From Bacteroidota bacterium (lineage in GTDB: Bacteria; Bacteroidota; Bacteroidia; B-17B0; Aurantibacillaceae), in assembly GCA_025362395.1 (NCBI GenBank), contig JANYGK010000011.1, forward strand, positions 1 through 64,000: a stretch of 64,000 bases of DNA. Reading direction: 5' to 3'. This document shows, in pieces, positions 45,464 to 54,492 of this stretch. Below the pieces are notes generated by a model. The model saw only the letters and a list, made by a program, of their open reading frames with translations. It ran no database searches and was not told the origin of the DNA. Position 1 is the stretch's first letter. Each line of letters opens with the position of its first letter. Position numbers and translations under genes: made by a program.

Positions 45464-46590
45464 TTTTTAAAGAGGGCTCTGTATACGTTCCCGATCTTAT
45501 GCTTTCTTTTAGCGAACGAATTATAATACCAATGATCTTTTTGTTCATTTACCATGATCTTATCAAAATCGCCTTCTGTAATGTTCATCTTTTTTAAAAA
45601 GTAACTCAAATTATTTTTATATGCTTCTTCGGTCAACAAAGGTTTTTTTAATTCTTCCAACGCCTCTTCTCGTGCCATTTGCCCCGAACAGATTAAGCTT
45701 GAATAATGCGCCCTTCTTTTATCCACTTTAAATTTTTTGGTAAGTATTACATCCTGGTAAAACTTTGTAAAGATGGATTCATCATGTTTATTCCCGTAAT
45801 TTTTCCAATCCAACTTTTCTTCCAACACTTTCAAAGCCTCTTTTTTATTATATTCTAAATAATTAAGGATCGGGATCAGCTTCATGCTGTTTTTCCCAAA
45901 AGTAAGGTATTGGTAGAAGTTTATAAACTTAAACGTTGTTAGCTTTAAGCCCGCACCTTCTTTTTTGTAAATACTTTTAATATTTAAGCTATCCATTTTA
46001 TAAGGATAAAGCCATGAAGCAGGCATCACCGATTCGGATTGAAAATTATATCCTGATAAAAAATACTTTATATTATACTCTTTACTGATTCTATAAATAG
46101 TTTCCCCGATCGCATGGTCGGTCAAAAGTTCAAGGTCAATTACGGAAGCTTTTAAAAGGGCTGTTTGCAAAGCCTTAAATTCTTCCCAATTAATAACATG
46201 TGTATTTAAATCAATTTTAAGCTTATCAACTATATTTTCAATGTTTTTAACTGCCTGTTCAGAATTCCATCCATTATCCAGGTGAACCGCCAACGGCCTT
46301 AAACCAAATTGCTTTACTGCAATATATGCTAAATACGAACTGTCAACTCCTCCGCTCAACCCTATTAAGCAATCATAGTTTCTATTGTTTCCCGCTTCTT
46401 TTATTTCTTTTATAATAGCATTAAGTTTATTTGCTTTAACAACGGGATCTATAAAAATTTCTTTGTTTAAACGCTGAATCGCGCCCGTACAGTGGTTACA
46501 ATATCCTTTGTCATTAAACAGTATATCAGGATCAGTTGTATCCATAACACACCTGTTGCATATTTGATAAGATAGAATTTGTTTACTCAT
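45460..46590 (-). CDS. N-acetyl sugar amidotransferase (WbpG/WbuX family)
   Basis: 376 aa. N-terminal cysteine signature YQICNRCVMDTTDPDILFN...GYCNHC and the PP-loop LIGLSGGVDSSYLAY, as in the WbpG family that converts an acetamido sugar to an acetamidino group. Most relatives sit beside HisH/HisF-type ammonia-channelling subunits; none is present here, so the ammonia source may be the glutaminase of the fusion gene at 32638. Overlaps the genes on both sides by 4 nt. Confidence 0.9.
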   Translation of the reverse strand: MSKQILSYQICNRCVMDTTDPDILFNDKGYCNHCTGAIQRLNKEIFIDPVVKANKLNAIIKEIKEAGNNRNYDCLIGLSGGVDSSYLAYIAVKQFGLRPLAVHLDNGWNSEQAVKNIENIVDKLKIDLNTHVINWEEFKALQTALLKASVIDLELLTDHAIGETIYRISKEYNIKYFLSGYNFQSESVMPASWLYPYKMDSLNIKSIYKKEGAGLKLTTFKFINFYQYLTFGKNSMKLIPILNYLEYNKKEALKVLEEKLDWKNYGNKHDESIFTKFYQDVILTKKFKVDKRRAHYSSLICSGQMAREEALEELKKPLLTEEAYKNNLSYFLKKMNITEGDFDKIMVNEQKDHWYYNSFAKRKHKIGNVYRALFKK

Positions 46591-47825
46591 ATTGTTTTCA
46601 AAAAAGAAATAAATTCAGGAAATATAAAACGGGCATCACAAGTTGCTTTCCATTTTTTGGCGGAAGTGTTTTTTTTAGAATCTATAGTTATGTGATCGTT
46701 AATGCATACACTGAAAGCAACTGCAATTTCTTCGGCATCCGGTTCCGAGCTTAAAAGCACACCGTTTGTTTCGTTTACTAATTCAGGAATTCCTCCAACG
46801 GCTGTGCCAATAACCGGAATACCGCAACTCATAGCCTCCATAACAGAAACAGGCCTGCCGCCTTCTGAAGCAGATGTTGTTATAAAACCATCTACGGGGT
46901 TTGTTTTATAAAATTCAATTAATGCATCATTACTCACTTGACCCCAAAATTTAAAATTTACTTGATCCTGTAAATTTTCTTTTGCCATTTTTAATACAGT
47001 ATCCATCATTGAACCGGCTCCAAAATGGTTCCATGTAATTGCCATATCCGGGTGCTGAGCCTTAAATTTTTGCAACCCTAAAATAATAAGATCTACTCTT
47101 TTATTTTCATCAATACCTGAACATGAAACAACTCTCAATCTGTTACCGGAGGACTTTTCGCACATAAACCCGGGATCAGCCGTGCCAATGCCGAAAGTAG
47201 CTAATTTTGATTTTGATATCGCATAGGTATCTTCCACGTATTTTTTTCCGAAAACAGATACGAGAACCAATTTATCGAGCAACTTAATTGTTTTTTTCCT
47301 AAAGGGAATATAATTTTTATTTCTATACTCATAAAGGTCTATCCCATGTGCCCTGCTCATTACTTTTATTCCTGTATTATTTTTTGCGAATAAAGCCGCG
47401 GCTGTTGTAACAGGAGTAAACCAATAGGTGTATATCATGTAATCGCAGTCTTTTTTATTCGAAAAATAAGTGGTAAAAAATTTTAAATAAGACATTGCCA
47501 TTAAATAATCTTTGACCGCTTTTTTAAGATTAACCTTCTTTTTATCTTTTCCTGCACCGGCTAATTCAGATATTAAAAATGCAGGGTTGTCGAATGCGCG
47601 CCATAATAAATCCGGGAATTTTATATGGTTGCGGGTATATTTTATGAGCGCATCATCTATTTCTAAAAAGGGATCCAAACTGTCAGCTGTATCAGAAATA
47701 TAATTAGGCAGTATGGTAACACTCTTAAAGTTACCCTTATAATATTTCACCTCTTTGCTTAAAAAAGTATCTTCTTTCCCTATATGATAAGGATAAGATA
47801 ATGTTACAAGCACTAAGTTTTTCAA
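46587..47825 (-). CDS. GT4 family glycosyltransferase
   Basis: 412 aa. Standard GT-B: SYPYHIGKEDTFLSKEVKYYKGN near the start, an acceptor His region (SRAHGIDLYEYRN), KRVDLIILGLQKFKAQ and a C-terminal TTSASEGGRPVSVMEAMSCGIPVIGTAVGGIPELV. Directly follows the methyltransferase gene. Confidence 0.92.
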   Translation of the reverse strand: MKNLVLVTLSYPYHIGKEDTFLSKEVKYYKGNFKSVTILPNYISDTADSLDPFLEIDDALIKYTRNHIKFPDLLWRAFDNPAFLISELAGAGKDKKKVNLKKAVKDYLMAMSYLKFFTTYFSNKKDCDYMIYTYWFTPVTTAAALFAKNNTGIKVMSRAHGIDLYEYRNKNYIPFRKKTIKLLDKLVLVSVFGKKYVEDTYAISKSKLATFGIGTADPGFMCEKSSGNRLRVVSCSGIDENKRVDLIILGLQKFKAQHPDMAITWNHFGAGSMMDTVLKMAKENLQDQVNFKFWGQVSNDALIEFYKTNPVDGFITTSASEGGRPVSVMEAMSCGIPVIGTAVGGIPELVNETNGVLLSSEPDAEEIAVAFSVCINDHITIDSKKNTSAKKWKATCDARFIFPEFISFLKTI

Positions 47826-48494
47826 TTATGCTATTTTATTGTATATAAAAAAGTCTGATATGGAAGAGTTTATTTCATCACCGTTATAAGGATATTTGTT
47901 TGGAATGTGCACCATCAATTCATAATTTTTCACATTTTGTTTAATCCATTTTGAAAACTCTCTTTGTTTAACATGTGGAGAAGATTCAACGACAACTTCA
48001 TCACTATCGGATGAATAAATAATAATGTATTTTGTTGATCCGTTAAACAGTTTTTTCATGTACTCATTAAATACACTATCTTCAATTAAATGGTATATAA
48101 CATCAATACTTAACCCTAAATCAAATTTTTCATCGGTGTATTTATCTACTAATTTAAATTTTTTGGTTTTATCATGGCCGAATTCTTTAGTGCAAAGCTT
48201 TATAGATTTACGACTTACATCATAACCCAAATAGTTTTTAAAATCATAATATTTAAGTTGGTTGCCATCCCCGCATCCATATTCTACAACAGAATGTATT
48301 TGATGATCTTTTATAAATAAATTTATTACTTCTGCTTTAAACCGGGCGAGAATATTATATGAACCTGTTCCGGAATTACCACCTTTTTTATATCTTTCCT
48401 GCCAATAAGTAGCTGAATCTTTAAAGAGCTTGTCTTTAAAAAATAAATTTTTAATTGTTTTTCTTACTTTTTTAGGTATAATTTTTCTAATCAT
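47826..48494 (-). CDS. Class I SAM-dependent methyltransferase
   Basis: 222 aa. SAM motif SVVEYGCGDGNQLKYY at ~70 and a following acidic segment (FDLGLSIDVIYHLIED). Likely modifies a sugar. N-terminal ~30 residues are basic. Overlaps the flippase gene by 4 nt and abuts the next gene. Confidence 0.88.
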   Translation of the reverse strand: MIRKIIPKKVRKTIKNLFFKDKLFKDSATYWQERYKKGGNSGTGSYNILARFKAEVINLFIKDHQIHSVVEYGCGDGNQLKYYDFKNYLGYDVSRKSIKLCTKEFGHDKTKKFKLVDKYTDEKFDLGLSIDVIYHLIEDSVFNEYMKKLFNGSTKYIIIYSSDSDEVVVESSPHVKQREFSKWIKQNVKNYELMVHIPNKYPYNGDEINSSISDFFIYNKIA

Positions 48495-49804
48495 TTTAAT
48501 TGAATACCGGTAGTTTTAATTTTTTGTTGAATTAATAAGTGTCTTATCCATAATAGTATAGTTAACATGATTATAATATTAGCAATGGAAAAACCGTAAA
48601 TAGAATTATTTACTCCGATATGAAGTGAACCGGCTAAAAAAATAATTATTATGGGTAATACATTATATATTATTGAGAAAAGGAAAAAGAAATGCTGCTT
48701 ATGTAATATTATTGGAACACTCCCGAACGGCGATGCTACAAAACTAATAAATAACCAGAAAATTAGAATTTCAGAAAATACCCCTGCTTGTTTCCATAAA
48801 TTACCAAATATGATATGAAACATATTGCCGCCAAAAACAAAAATTAGTATTGCGAACGGTAGTCCTATTAAAACCAAATTTAAAAGCGTTCTCTTCGAAA
48901 TGTTCCAAATATCCCCTGTTTCATTATAAATTTTACTGGCCCTCTGATAAAAAACCTGGCTTACCGAACTGCCTATTACCTGTAAAGGCCGCATAATAAT
49001 ACTTTTGGCAAATGAGAAAGAACCAAGTGCCACATTGCCAAAATAAAAGGAAATGATCCATACCAGGCTGCTGTCTTTTAACGCATCTAAAAAACCCTGA
49101 GGCATATTATATTTAGGAAAATCTTTATGGTGTTTTAAAGAATAGATAAGCTGTACTTTGGAGATATGGGAAAATAATGCGCTGTCTACCTTAATAGTTT
49201 GAATAAATAAAATGATAAAGCTGATAGCCTGACCCATGATCAAACTGATTATTAAACCTTTCTCATGGAAGTTTAAATACCCCAACAGCAACGTTAAAGA
49301 AGTTGTAACGGCTGTCATAACAATCCGGTTCGCTGCAAGCCTTTTATACCTCTGCTTGCGGTTGTTCCAAAGATTTAATGTTTGATAAAATCCCTGGAAG
49401 AAAACAGTGCACGGCACTAAATAAAGCCATAACCTGAAACCGGGATTATGAATACGGGTTATAATAAAGCTTTGAAAAACAAGAATGATAAGTATGGAAG
49501 CTAACGTAACACCTATCGTTATCAGTACCGCTAAAGCTCCGGTGTTTACAGCCTGCTCATCTTCCTTATCCAACATTAAAGCCGAATCATACATGCCCGT
49601 TGATATAATTGTAAGTATAATAGTGATGGAGCTGTAAGTAGCAAGCACCGCATAGTCTGTTGGATTGTAAAGTCTGGAAATTAACGGTGCTAAAAGCAAA
49701 GGAATGATTTGAGAAATAACGGTACCTGTTGCAAGCGTTGCAACACTTTTAATAAAATCGTTTTGGGAAATCAGTTTACTTTTTGATTTTATGCGTTCAA
49801 TCAT
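48491..49804 (-). CDS. wzx: Wzx-like oligosaccharide flippase
   Basis: 437 aa, a polysaccharide biosynthesis family membrane protein with ~12 predicted helices. Opening ATGTVISQIIPLLLAPLISRLYNPTDYAVLATYSSI is typical of the Wzx/MATE-type family. Moves lipid-linked repeat units to the periplasmic face, working with Wzy and Wzc. First membrane protein of the operon, 3 nt after the epimerase. Confidence 0.88.
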   Translation of the reverse strand: MIERIKSKSKLISQNDFIKSVATLATGTVISQIIPLLLAPLISRLYNPTDYAVLATYSSITIILTIISTGMYDSALMLDKEDEQAVNTGALAVLITIGVTLASILIILVFQSFIITRIHNPGFRLWLYLVPCTVFFQGFYQTLNLWNNRKQRYKRLAANRIVMTAVTTSLTLLLGYLNFHEKGLIISLIMGQAISFIILFIQTIKVDSALFSHISKVQLIYSLKHHKDFPKYNMPQGFLDALKDSSLVWIISFYFGNVALGSFSFAKSIIMRPLQVIGSSVSQVFYQRASKIYNETGDIWNISKRTLLNLVLIGLPFAILIFVFGGNMFHIIFGNLWKQAGVFSEILIFWLFISFVASPFGSVPIILHKQHFFFLFSIIYNVLPIIIIFLAGSLHIGVNNSIYGFSIANIIIMLTILLWIRHLLIQQKIKTTGIQLK

Positions 49805-49807
49805 TCT

Positions 49808-50809
49808 CTACCTTAAATTTTGCCAATACCAATCTACTGACTCTTTCAGGCCTGATTCTAAATTATGCGAAGGTTCATAACCTAATACTGTTTTTGCTTT
49901 TTCAATAGATGCTAAAGAATGTGGAATATCGCCGGCACGTTCGGGGCCATAAGTTACAGCGACATCTGCTATTTTAGGATCGTAAGCGCTTAAGTATTTT
50001 TTAAGTAAAGTGGTCAGTGTTTTAAGATCGGCGCGCTCACCCACCGCTGTATTAAATATTTGCCCTTTAGCTGCCGCATTGTTTGTAGTAGCTGCCAGGT
50101 GGTTCATTTGTATCACATTATCAATATAGGTAAAATCGCGCGAATTAGTACCGTTCCCGTTTATTAACGGCGATTGATAGGCCATGAAAGCCTGTGTAAA
50201 TTTCGGAATAGCGGCAGCATACGCACCGTTAGGATCCTGCCGGCGACCGTATACATTAAAATACCTCAAGCCTATACACTCTAACCCATAGTTTAAATTA
50301 AACACATGTGCGTATAATTCATTTACATATTTAGTGACCGCGTAAGGCGATAAAGGCTTCCCGATTATATCCTCTACTTTAGGCAGGGATTCGGAATCGC
50401 CGTAAGTGGAAGAACTGGCGGCATATACCACCCGTTTTACCTTTGCGTCGCGTGCCGCTACCAGTACATTTAAAAAACCGGTAACATTAACATCATTAGT
50501 GGTTACAGGGTCATTAATAGAACGCGGCACAGAACCCAAAGCCGCCTGTTGCAATACAATATCCACACCTTTTACAGCAGTTTCGCAAACACGGGCATCT
50601 CTTATATCGCCTTCGATTAAGGTAAAGTTTTTGTTATTTAAAAAGGGACTTATATTACCGCGTTTACCGGTTGAAAAATTATCAAGACAAATAACTTCGT
50701 TGGAATATTTAAGTAAATGTTCGCACAAATTTGACCCGATAAATCCTGCTCCACCCGTAATTAATACGCGTGAATTTTCAATTTTGGTATACGTAATTAT
50801 CCTTGACAT
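49808..50809 (-). CDS. UDP-GlcNAc/GalNAc C4-epimerase, WbpP/TviC type
   Basis: 333 aa SDR: LITGGAGFIGSNLCEHLL, ALGSVPRSINDPVTTNDVNV, catalytic AASSSTYGDS and SPYAVTKYVNE (YxxxK). The ALGSVPRS segment is characteristic of the WbpP/Gne-type that acts on N-acetylated (and uronic) UDP-hexoses. Supplies UDP-GalNAc or a relative. Start MSRIITYTKIENSRV gives a short N-terminal extension. It is the first gene of the polysaccharide operon; a long hairpin lies 32 nt upstream of its ATG. Confidence 0.92.
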   Translation of the reverse strand: MSRIITYTKIENSRVLITGGAGFIGSNLCEHLLKYSNEVICLDNFSTGKRGNISPFLNNKNFTLIEGDIRDARVCETAVKGVDIVLQQAALGSVPRSINDPVTTNDVNVTGFLNVLVAARDAKVKRVVYAASSSTYGDSESLPKVEDIIGKPLSPYAVTKYVNELYAHVFNLNYGLECIGLRYFNVYGRRQDPNGAYAAAIPKFTQAFMAYQSPLINGNGTNSRDFTYIDNVIQMNHLAATTNNAAAKGQIFNTAVGERADLKTLTTLLKKYLSAYDPKIADVAVTYGPERAGDIPHSLASIEKAKTVLGYEPSHNLESGLKESVDWYWQNLR

Positions 50810-50840
50810 ATCAAAAAAAGAAAATATTATTTATTGTAAG

Positions 50841-50893
50841 TTTACGGCTTCGCTTGCTTAATCCCGGTAAAAGGATTAAGCAAGCCGCGTAAA
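50841..50893 (-). promoter_or_regulatory. Long hairpin in the leader of the polysaccharide operon
   Basis: A perfect 13-bp inverted repeat (GCTTGCTTAATCC / GGATTAAGCAAGC) with an 8-nt loop, extended by an outer TTTACG/CGTAAA pair. It lies 32 nt before the epimerase ATG. No T-run follows on either strand, so it is not a simple terminator. It could be a leader control element, a protein-binding palindrome or a dispersed repeat copy. Confidence 0.6.
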
Positions 50894-51044
50894 TCTACTC
50901 AAAATTTGCTAAAATGTGATGGTTTGAAAGGGTTCAGAAGGCTATTAGAGCAAAAAAAAACGATTTTATAAAGATTTTCAGGATTTTACCGGGGCTGTAT
51001 TTTTTAACAGGGGCATACAGTATATTTATTAGGCACAAGACGTC

Positions 51045-51088
51045 ATTAAATAAGCCCGATCCGGAGTTTATGCCGGACATTATTTAAT
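51045..51088. repeat. Stem-loop in the gene-free region
   Basis: ATTAAATAA pairs with TTATTTAAT (9 bp) and the inner TCCGG with CCGGA (5 bp), with an internal loop of 6 and 2 nt. Confidence 0.5.
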
Positions 51089-51161
51089 TCAGTAACAGCT
51101 CCCTGTAGTTAATGATGGGCATACTTTCATTAAAGTAAAATACACTATGCTTTACGCGTTG

Positions 51162-51181
51162 CCATGTTTAATTAAAAATGG
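51162..51181. repeat. 20-nt near-palindrome
   Basis: CCATgTTTAATTAAAaATGG, symmetrical except for one central-flank position pair. Possible dimeric regulator site; no partner gene can be assigned. Confidence 0.4.
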
Positions 51182-51380
51182 GTAAACCATCGTCGGGTAC
51201 GAACCGGGTATACTTTGAAACAAATTAATTTTAATTAGAGATGAGCTGATTATAAATAAAACCAAACGGATTATTACCCGCATAAGACTAACAGTAATTA
51301 GATATAAGTAAATTATAGTTAAGGCCGACTCACAAATATTAACACACGATTAATTACTATTCAACAGAAACGAATGATGC

Positions 51381-51428
51381 TTTTAACCGGATTAACTATT
51401 ATTAAACATGAGTTAGTTACCGGTAAAA
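51381..51428. repeat. Imperfect stem-loop in the gene-free region
   Basis: TTTTAaCCGG pairs with CCGGTAAAA with one bulged A; GTTA/TAAC can extend it. Confidence 0.4.
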
Positions 51429-51909
51429 CTCGTATCACAATCTTAAACATAGATCTCACAACATTTAAACGATGGGTATTTCTTATTAAAGCACACCCGG
51501 TTATATGAACCTCTGAGATAACGTTTATCAAAAAAGGTTTAACAATCAGGTGGCGCAAGCGATCAACTATTCAAACAGCACTACTTTTCCTTATATACAC
51601 GTTAAAGGATGCTGTGAACAAACGTTAAATAAAATATAAAACACAACATTAAAAAAGTTTCTTCGTTAAACAACTGAAACTCACCCAAAAAATAAAGCTT
51701 ATTCTCAATCTCTACTAAATCCGTGATGCTTTTATTGCATCCGCAAACAAAGTGAAAAGTGCTGCCAATTAACGTTCCATTGTTGAACCGCTTAAACAAA
51801 TTGGTAAAAACTTAATTCTGTTTTTGTAACGGTAAATCATCAAAAAAACAAATACATTCTTGCAGGAGAATGTTAGGCCCCAGCGGAACAATTTAATTTT
51901 AAATTTTCA

Positions 51910-52515
51910 ATGATGAAAAATTTAAAAATTGCCTTTAACTTATATTTATATAAGTTACCGGGAAAAATAAGCAGGTCAAAATATATCCTGCTTCAGATGG
52001 GGGACAACCCCACTGTGTTTACTAATTCCACAACAGAGCTGGCAGACGCCGCTACCTGTATTACAAACCTTGAAAATGCCGTTACGGATGCGGGAGGCAA
52101 GGATGTGTACAAAATTGCGTTCAGGAATGAAAAAAAACAGCAATTAATTGCGGCCATGGACAACGTTGTCGGGTCCGTACAGAGCATGCCAAACCTGACA
52201 GAGGAAATGATAATCCTTGCCGGTTTGGATGTGCGGAAAAAAGGCGGAAGAACACCGCTTGCAGGCTTTAAAGCCATGCAGGGAAGCAGCCCGCAGGAAG
52301 TAAAGCTTTCTGTGGAAGTGCAGAAAGATACGTTCTATAAATGGGAGTACTGTCTTGAACCGTTAGTCGGCAACACTTGGGTGGAAGCCAAAACCACTAA
52401 CAAAAGCACAGCAAAAGTCACAGTGCCCGAAACCGGCATATACTGGTTCAGAGTTGTGTTTGTAAATATTACAGGCGAACATGAACAGGCAGCCGTTAAG
52501 TTTGCGGTGAACTAA
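51910..52515 (+). CDS. Small protein with C-terminal FN3-like domain
   Basis: 201 aa with no signal peptide. Residues ~30-110 form helices with the pattern NPTVFTNSTTELADAATCITNLENAV, and ~120-200 a fibronectin-III-like beta domain (TPLAGFKAMQG..., KWEYCLEP, WVEAKTTNKSTAKVTV, YWFRVVFVN). Small Bacteroidota proteins of this design (helical N-part plus one FN3 domain, conserved ...FTNP/A... and DVR-K segments) are frequent, and their function is not known to me. Its base composition is richer in G+C than its surroundings. A Rho-independent terminator follows 20 nt later. Confidence 0.7.
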   Translation: MMKNLKIAFNLYLYKLPGKISRSKYILLQMGDNPTVFTNSTTELADAATCITNLENAVTDAGGKDVYKIAFRNEKKQQLIAAMDNVVGSVQSMPNLTEEMIILAGLDVRKKGGRTPLAGFKAMQGSSPQEVKLSVEVQKDTFYKWEYCLEPLVGNTWVEAKTTNKSTAKVTVPETGIYWFRVVFVNITGEHEQAAVKFAVN

Positions 52516-52534
52516 ATTTAATCTCACTATTTTT

Positions 52535-52568
52535 AAAAGAGAAGCTCCTGTAGGCTTCTCTTTTTTTG
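52535..52568 (+). terminator. Rho-independent terminator of the FN3-like gene
   Basis: AGAGAAGC-8 nt-GCTTCTCT stem followed by seven T. It sits between this gene and the convergent asnB and probably serves both. Confidence 0.85.
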
Positions 52569-52588
52569 TTAAAAAATTCCACCAAAAT

Positions 52589-54448
52589 TTACAACAGTTT
52601 ATTTAATTGTAAAAGCGCCCATATAAAATTGCCATTGTCTTTTTTACCTTTTTTGTTTTCTTCTACAATTTTTAAAACCGTTTCGCGATCTAAAATTCCA
52701 TTCACTTTTTGCAGGTTCGCGTCTAGTATTGTATCAAAACCGGTATGCTTAAACCATTCCCTTAAAGGGATGGCAAAGCCGCGTTTGGGAGCCTTTAAAA
52801 CAGAGGCAGGTAAATTTTTCCCGATGCTGTTTCGCAGCACACTCTTCAGTTCCCAAGCCGGCATTTTTACATTTTTATGTACACGGGCCATAAATTCCAC
52901 TAAACGATAATCTAAAAAAGGCAGCCGGGTTTCAATAGAATTAGCCATGCTCATGCGATCCACCTTTACCAAAAAATCGTTTGGCAGACTGTGCATGTAA
53001 TGCACATACATTAATTTATAAAAATCATCTTTAAAGCTGCATTTTTTAAGCAAGGCTTCAAAATAAGTTTCAACAGGAATAACATTTTTTATGTTGCGGG
53101 TAAGTATTTTAATATCACTTAAATCCGTAAATGCAGTTTGCTGCGCCATACGACTATAAAACGGCAACCCGATTGTTTTTAATGAATTATGCATTTTTAA
53201 AAGTTTATACCGCCATGAACCTGTAACGCATTTGCTTAGTGCATAAAGCGCTGCCGTAAGCAGGTGTCTTAAAAATTTGGGTAAATACCTTTGCAGTGTT
53301 TGAGAAACTTTAATTCCCTTATAAGCTGTATATCCGCCTAATGCCTCGTCGCCGCCGTCGCCCGTTAATACCATTTTTACTTTTTGTGAAGCAAAGCGAG
53401 ATACCACATCGGTAGGGATAGCCGATGAATCTCCGAAAGGTTCATCATAATGAAACGCGATGCGATCGATCATCTTTTCAAAATCATCCGGCAACACAGT
53501 GCTCTTGTAATGTTCTGTTTTAAATTTACCGGCTACTTCAGCGGCTAAGTCACTTTCGTCAAAATTTTTATCTTCAAATCCTATTGTAAATGTTTTTATG
53601 GGCGTTGGCGATTGTGCAGCCATTAAAGATACAATGGCAGACGAATCTAAACCGCCGCTTAAAAAAGCCCCGAAAGGCACACTGCTTCGCATTCTTATGT
53701 TAACGGCATCTGTCAGGAGTGTTGCAAATGCAGCATATACGGTTTGTTTATCCGTTAACATTTCTTTTTCGTCAACCTGTGGGAAATCCCAGTATTTTTT
53801 TTCCGAAACCTCTCCCCTTTTCACTATTAAGTAATGCCCGGGCATTAATTTATAAATGTTGTTATAAAATGTATCCGGAGCAGGAATGTTAGTTAAGGCC
53901 AAATAAATTTCTATCAATTCGGTCCTGATCTCTTTTGGCACACCAAATTTTAAAACAGATTTTATTTCAGATCCAAAAATAAATGTATCATGATACACAG
54001 CATAATTTAAGGGCTTTTCACCAAGACGATCCCGCGATACAAAAAGAGATTCCTTAACTTCATCCCATAAAGCGAAAGCCCACATGCCGTTAAATTTATT
54101 CTGGCATTCGTATCCCCATTGCTCATAGGATTTTATAATGACCTCTGTATCCGAATCGGTTTTAAAGAAATGCCCTAACGTTTTAAGTTCTTCTTTCAGC
54201 TCAATATAATTATATATTTCACCGTTAAATATCAGTATTTTTTTACCGTCGGCACTGCGCATAGGCTGGTCACCTGTACTCAAATCAATAATACTCAACC
54301 TTCTGTGACCTAAGGCTATATTATCATTTATATAAAAGCCTTCACCGTCGGGCCCCCTATAAGCAATGCAATCGGTCATGGCTTTTAACAGGGTGCCATC
54401 CGCAGCCTTATCTTTATTAAAATGAATATATCCGGTAATTCCACACAT
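52589..54448 (-). CDS. asnB: Asparagine synthase (glutamine-hydrolysing)
   Basis: 619 aa. Class II glutaminase with Cys2 (MCGITGYIHF), RGPDGEG and LGHRRLSIIDLS, then the synthetase domain with PP-loop AFLSGGLDSSAIVSLMA and VLTGDGGDEALGGY. Converts Asp (or a polysaccharide-linked carboxylate) to the amide. AsnB paralogues like this one are common in extracellular polysaccharide loci of Bacteroidota and may amidate uronic acids. It lies 45 nt after the MBOAT gene. A TATCTTTA box lies 31 nt upstream of the ATG. Confidence 0.95.
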   Translation of the reverse strand: MCGITGYIHFNKDKAADGTLLKAMTDCIAYRGPDGEGFYINDNIALGHRRLSIIDLSTGDQPMRSADGKKILIFNGEIYNYIELKEELKTLGHFFKTDSDTEVIIKSYEQWGYECQNKFNGMWAFALWDEVKESLFVSRDRLGEKPLNYAVYHDTFIFGSEIKSVLKFGVPKEIRTELIEIYLALTNIPAPDTFYNNIYKLMPGHYLIVKRGEVSEKKYWDFPQVDEKEMLTDKQTVYAAFATLLTDAVNIRMRSSVPFGAFLSGGLDSSAIVSLMAAQSPTPIKTFTIGFEDKNFDESDLAAEVAGKFKTEHYKSTVLPDDFEKMIDRIAFHYDEPFGDSSAIPTDVVSRFASQKVKMVLTGDGGDEALGGYTAYKGIKVSQTLQRYLPKFLRHLLTAALYALSKCVTGSWRYKLLKMHNSLKTIGLPFYSRMAQQTAFTDLSDIKILTRNIKNVIPVETYFEALLKKCSFKDDFYKLMYVHYMHSLPNDFLVKVDRMSMANSIETRLPFLDYRLVEFMARVHKNVKMPAWELKSVLRNSIGKNLPASVLKAPKRGFAIPLREWFKHTGFDTILDANLQKVNGILDRETVLKIVEENKKGKKDNGNFIWALLQLNKLL

Positions 54449-54492
54449 GCTTTAGTTTAATATATCAATTTTATAGTTATAAAGATAAGCCG

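Larger units (their letters stand above)
50894..51909. other. About 1 kb with no credible gene and several hairpins
   Basis: The two short ORFs here (65 aa each) show no family or signal-peptide pattern and I do not accept them. Visible structure: stem-loops at 51045-51088 and 51381-51428, a 20-nt near-palindrome at 51162-51181, and twin CGGGTA (near 51196 and 51208) and ACGTTAAA words. No TAnnTTTG box was found on either strand. It may be leader or regulatory DNA, or the residue of a lost gene or element. Confidence 0.6.

Noticed and set aside
50406-50861. 151-aa plus-strand ORF
   Set aside because: Antisense to the WbpP-type epimerase gene and its leader.
50841-50893. Reading the hairpin as a Rho-independent terminator or an integron attC site
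   Set aside because: No T-run on either strand, and no core RYYYAAC/GTTRRRY boxes.
51361-51558. 65-aa minus-strand ORF in the gene-free region
   Set aside because: No family pattern, no start signal, and it covers the stem-loop at 51381-51428.
51602-51799. 65-aa minus-strand ORF in the gene-free region
   Set aside because: AT-rich, no recognisable feature, no promoter box upstream.
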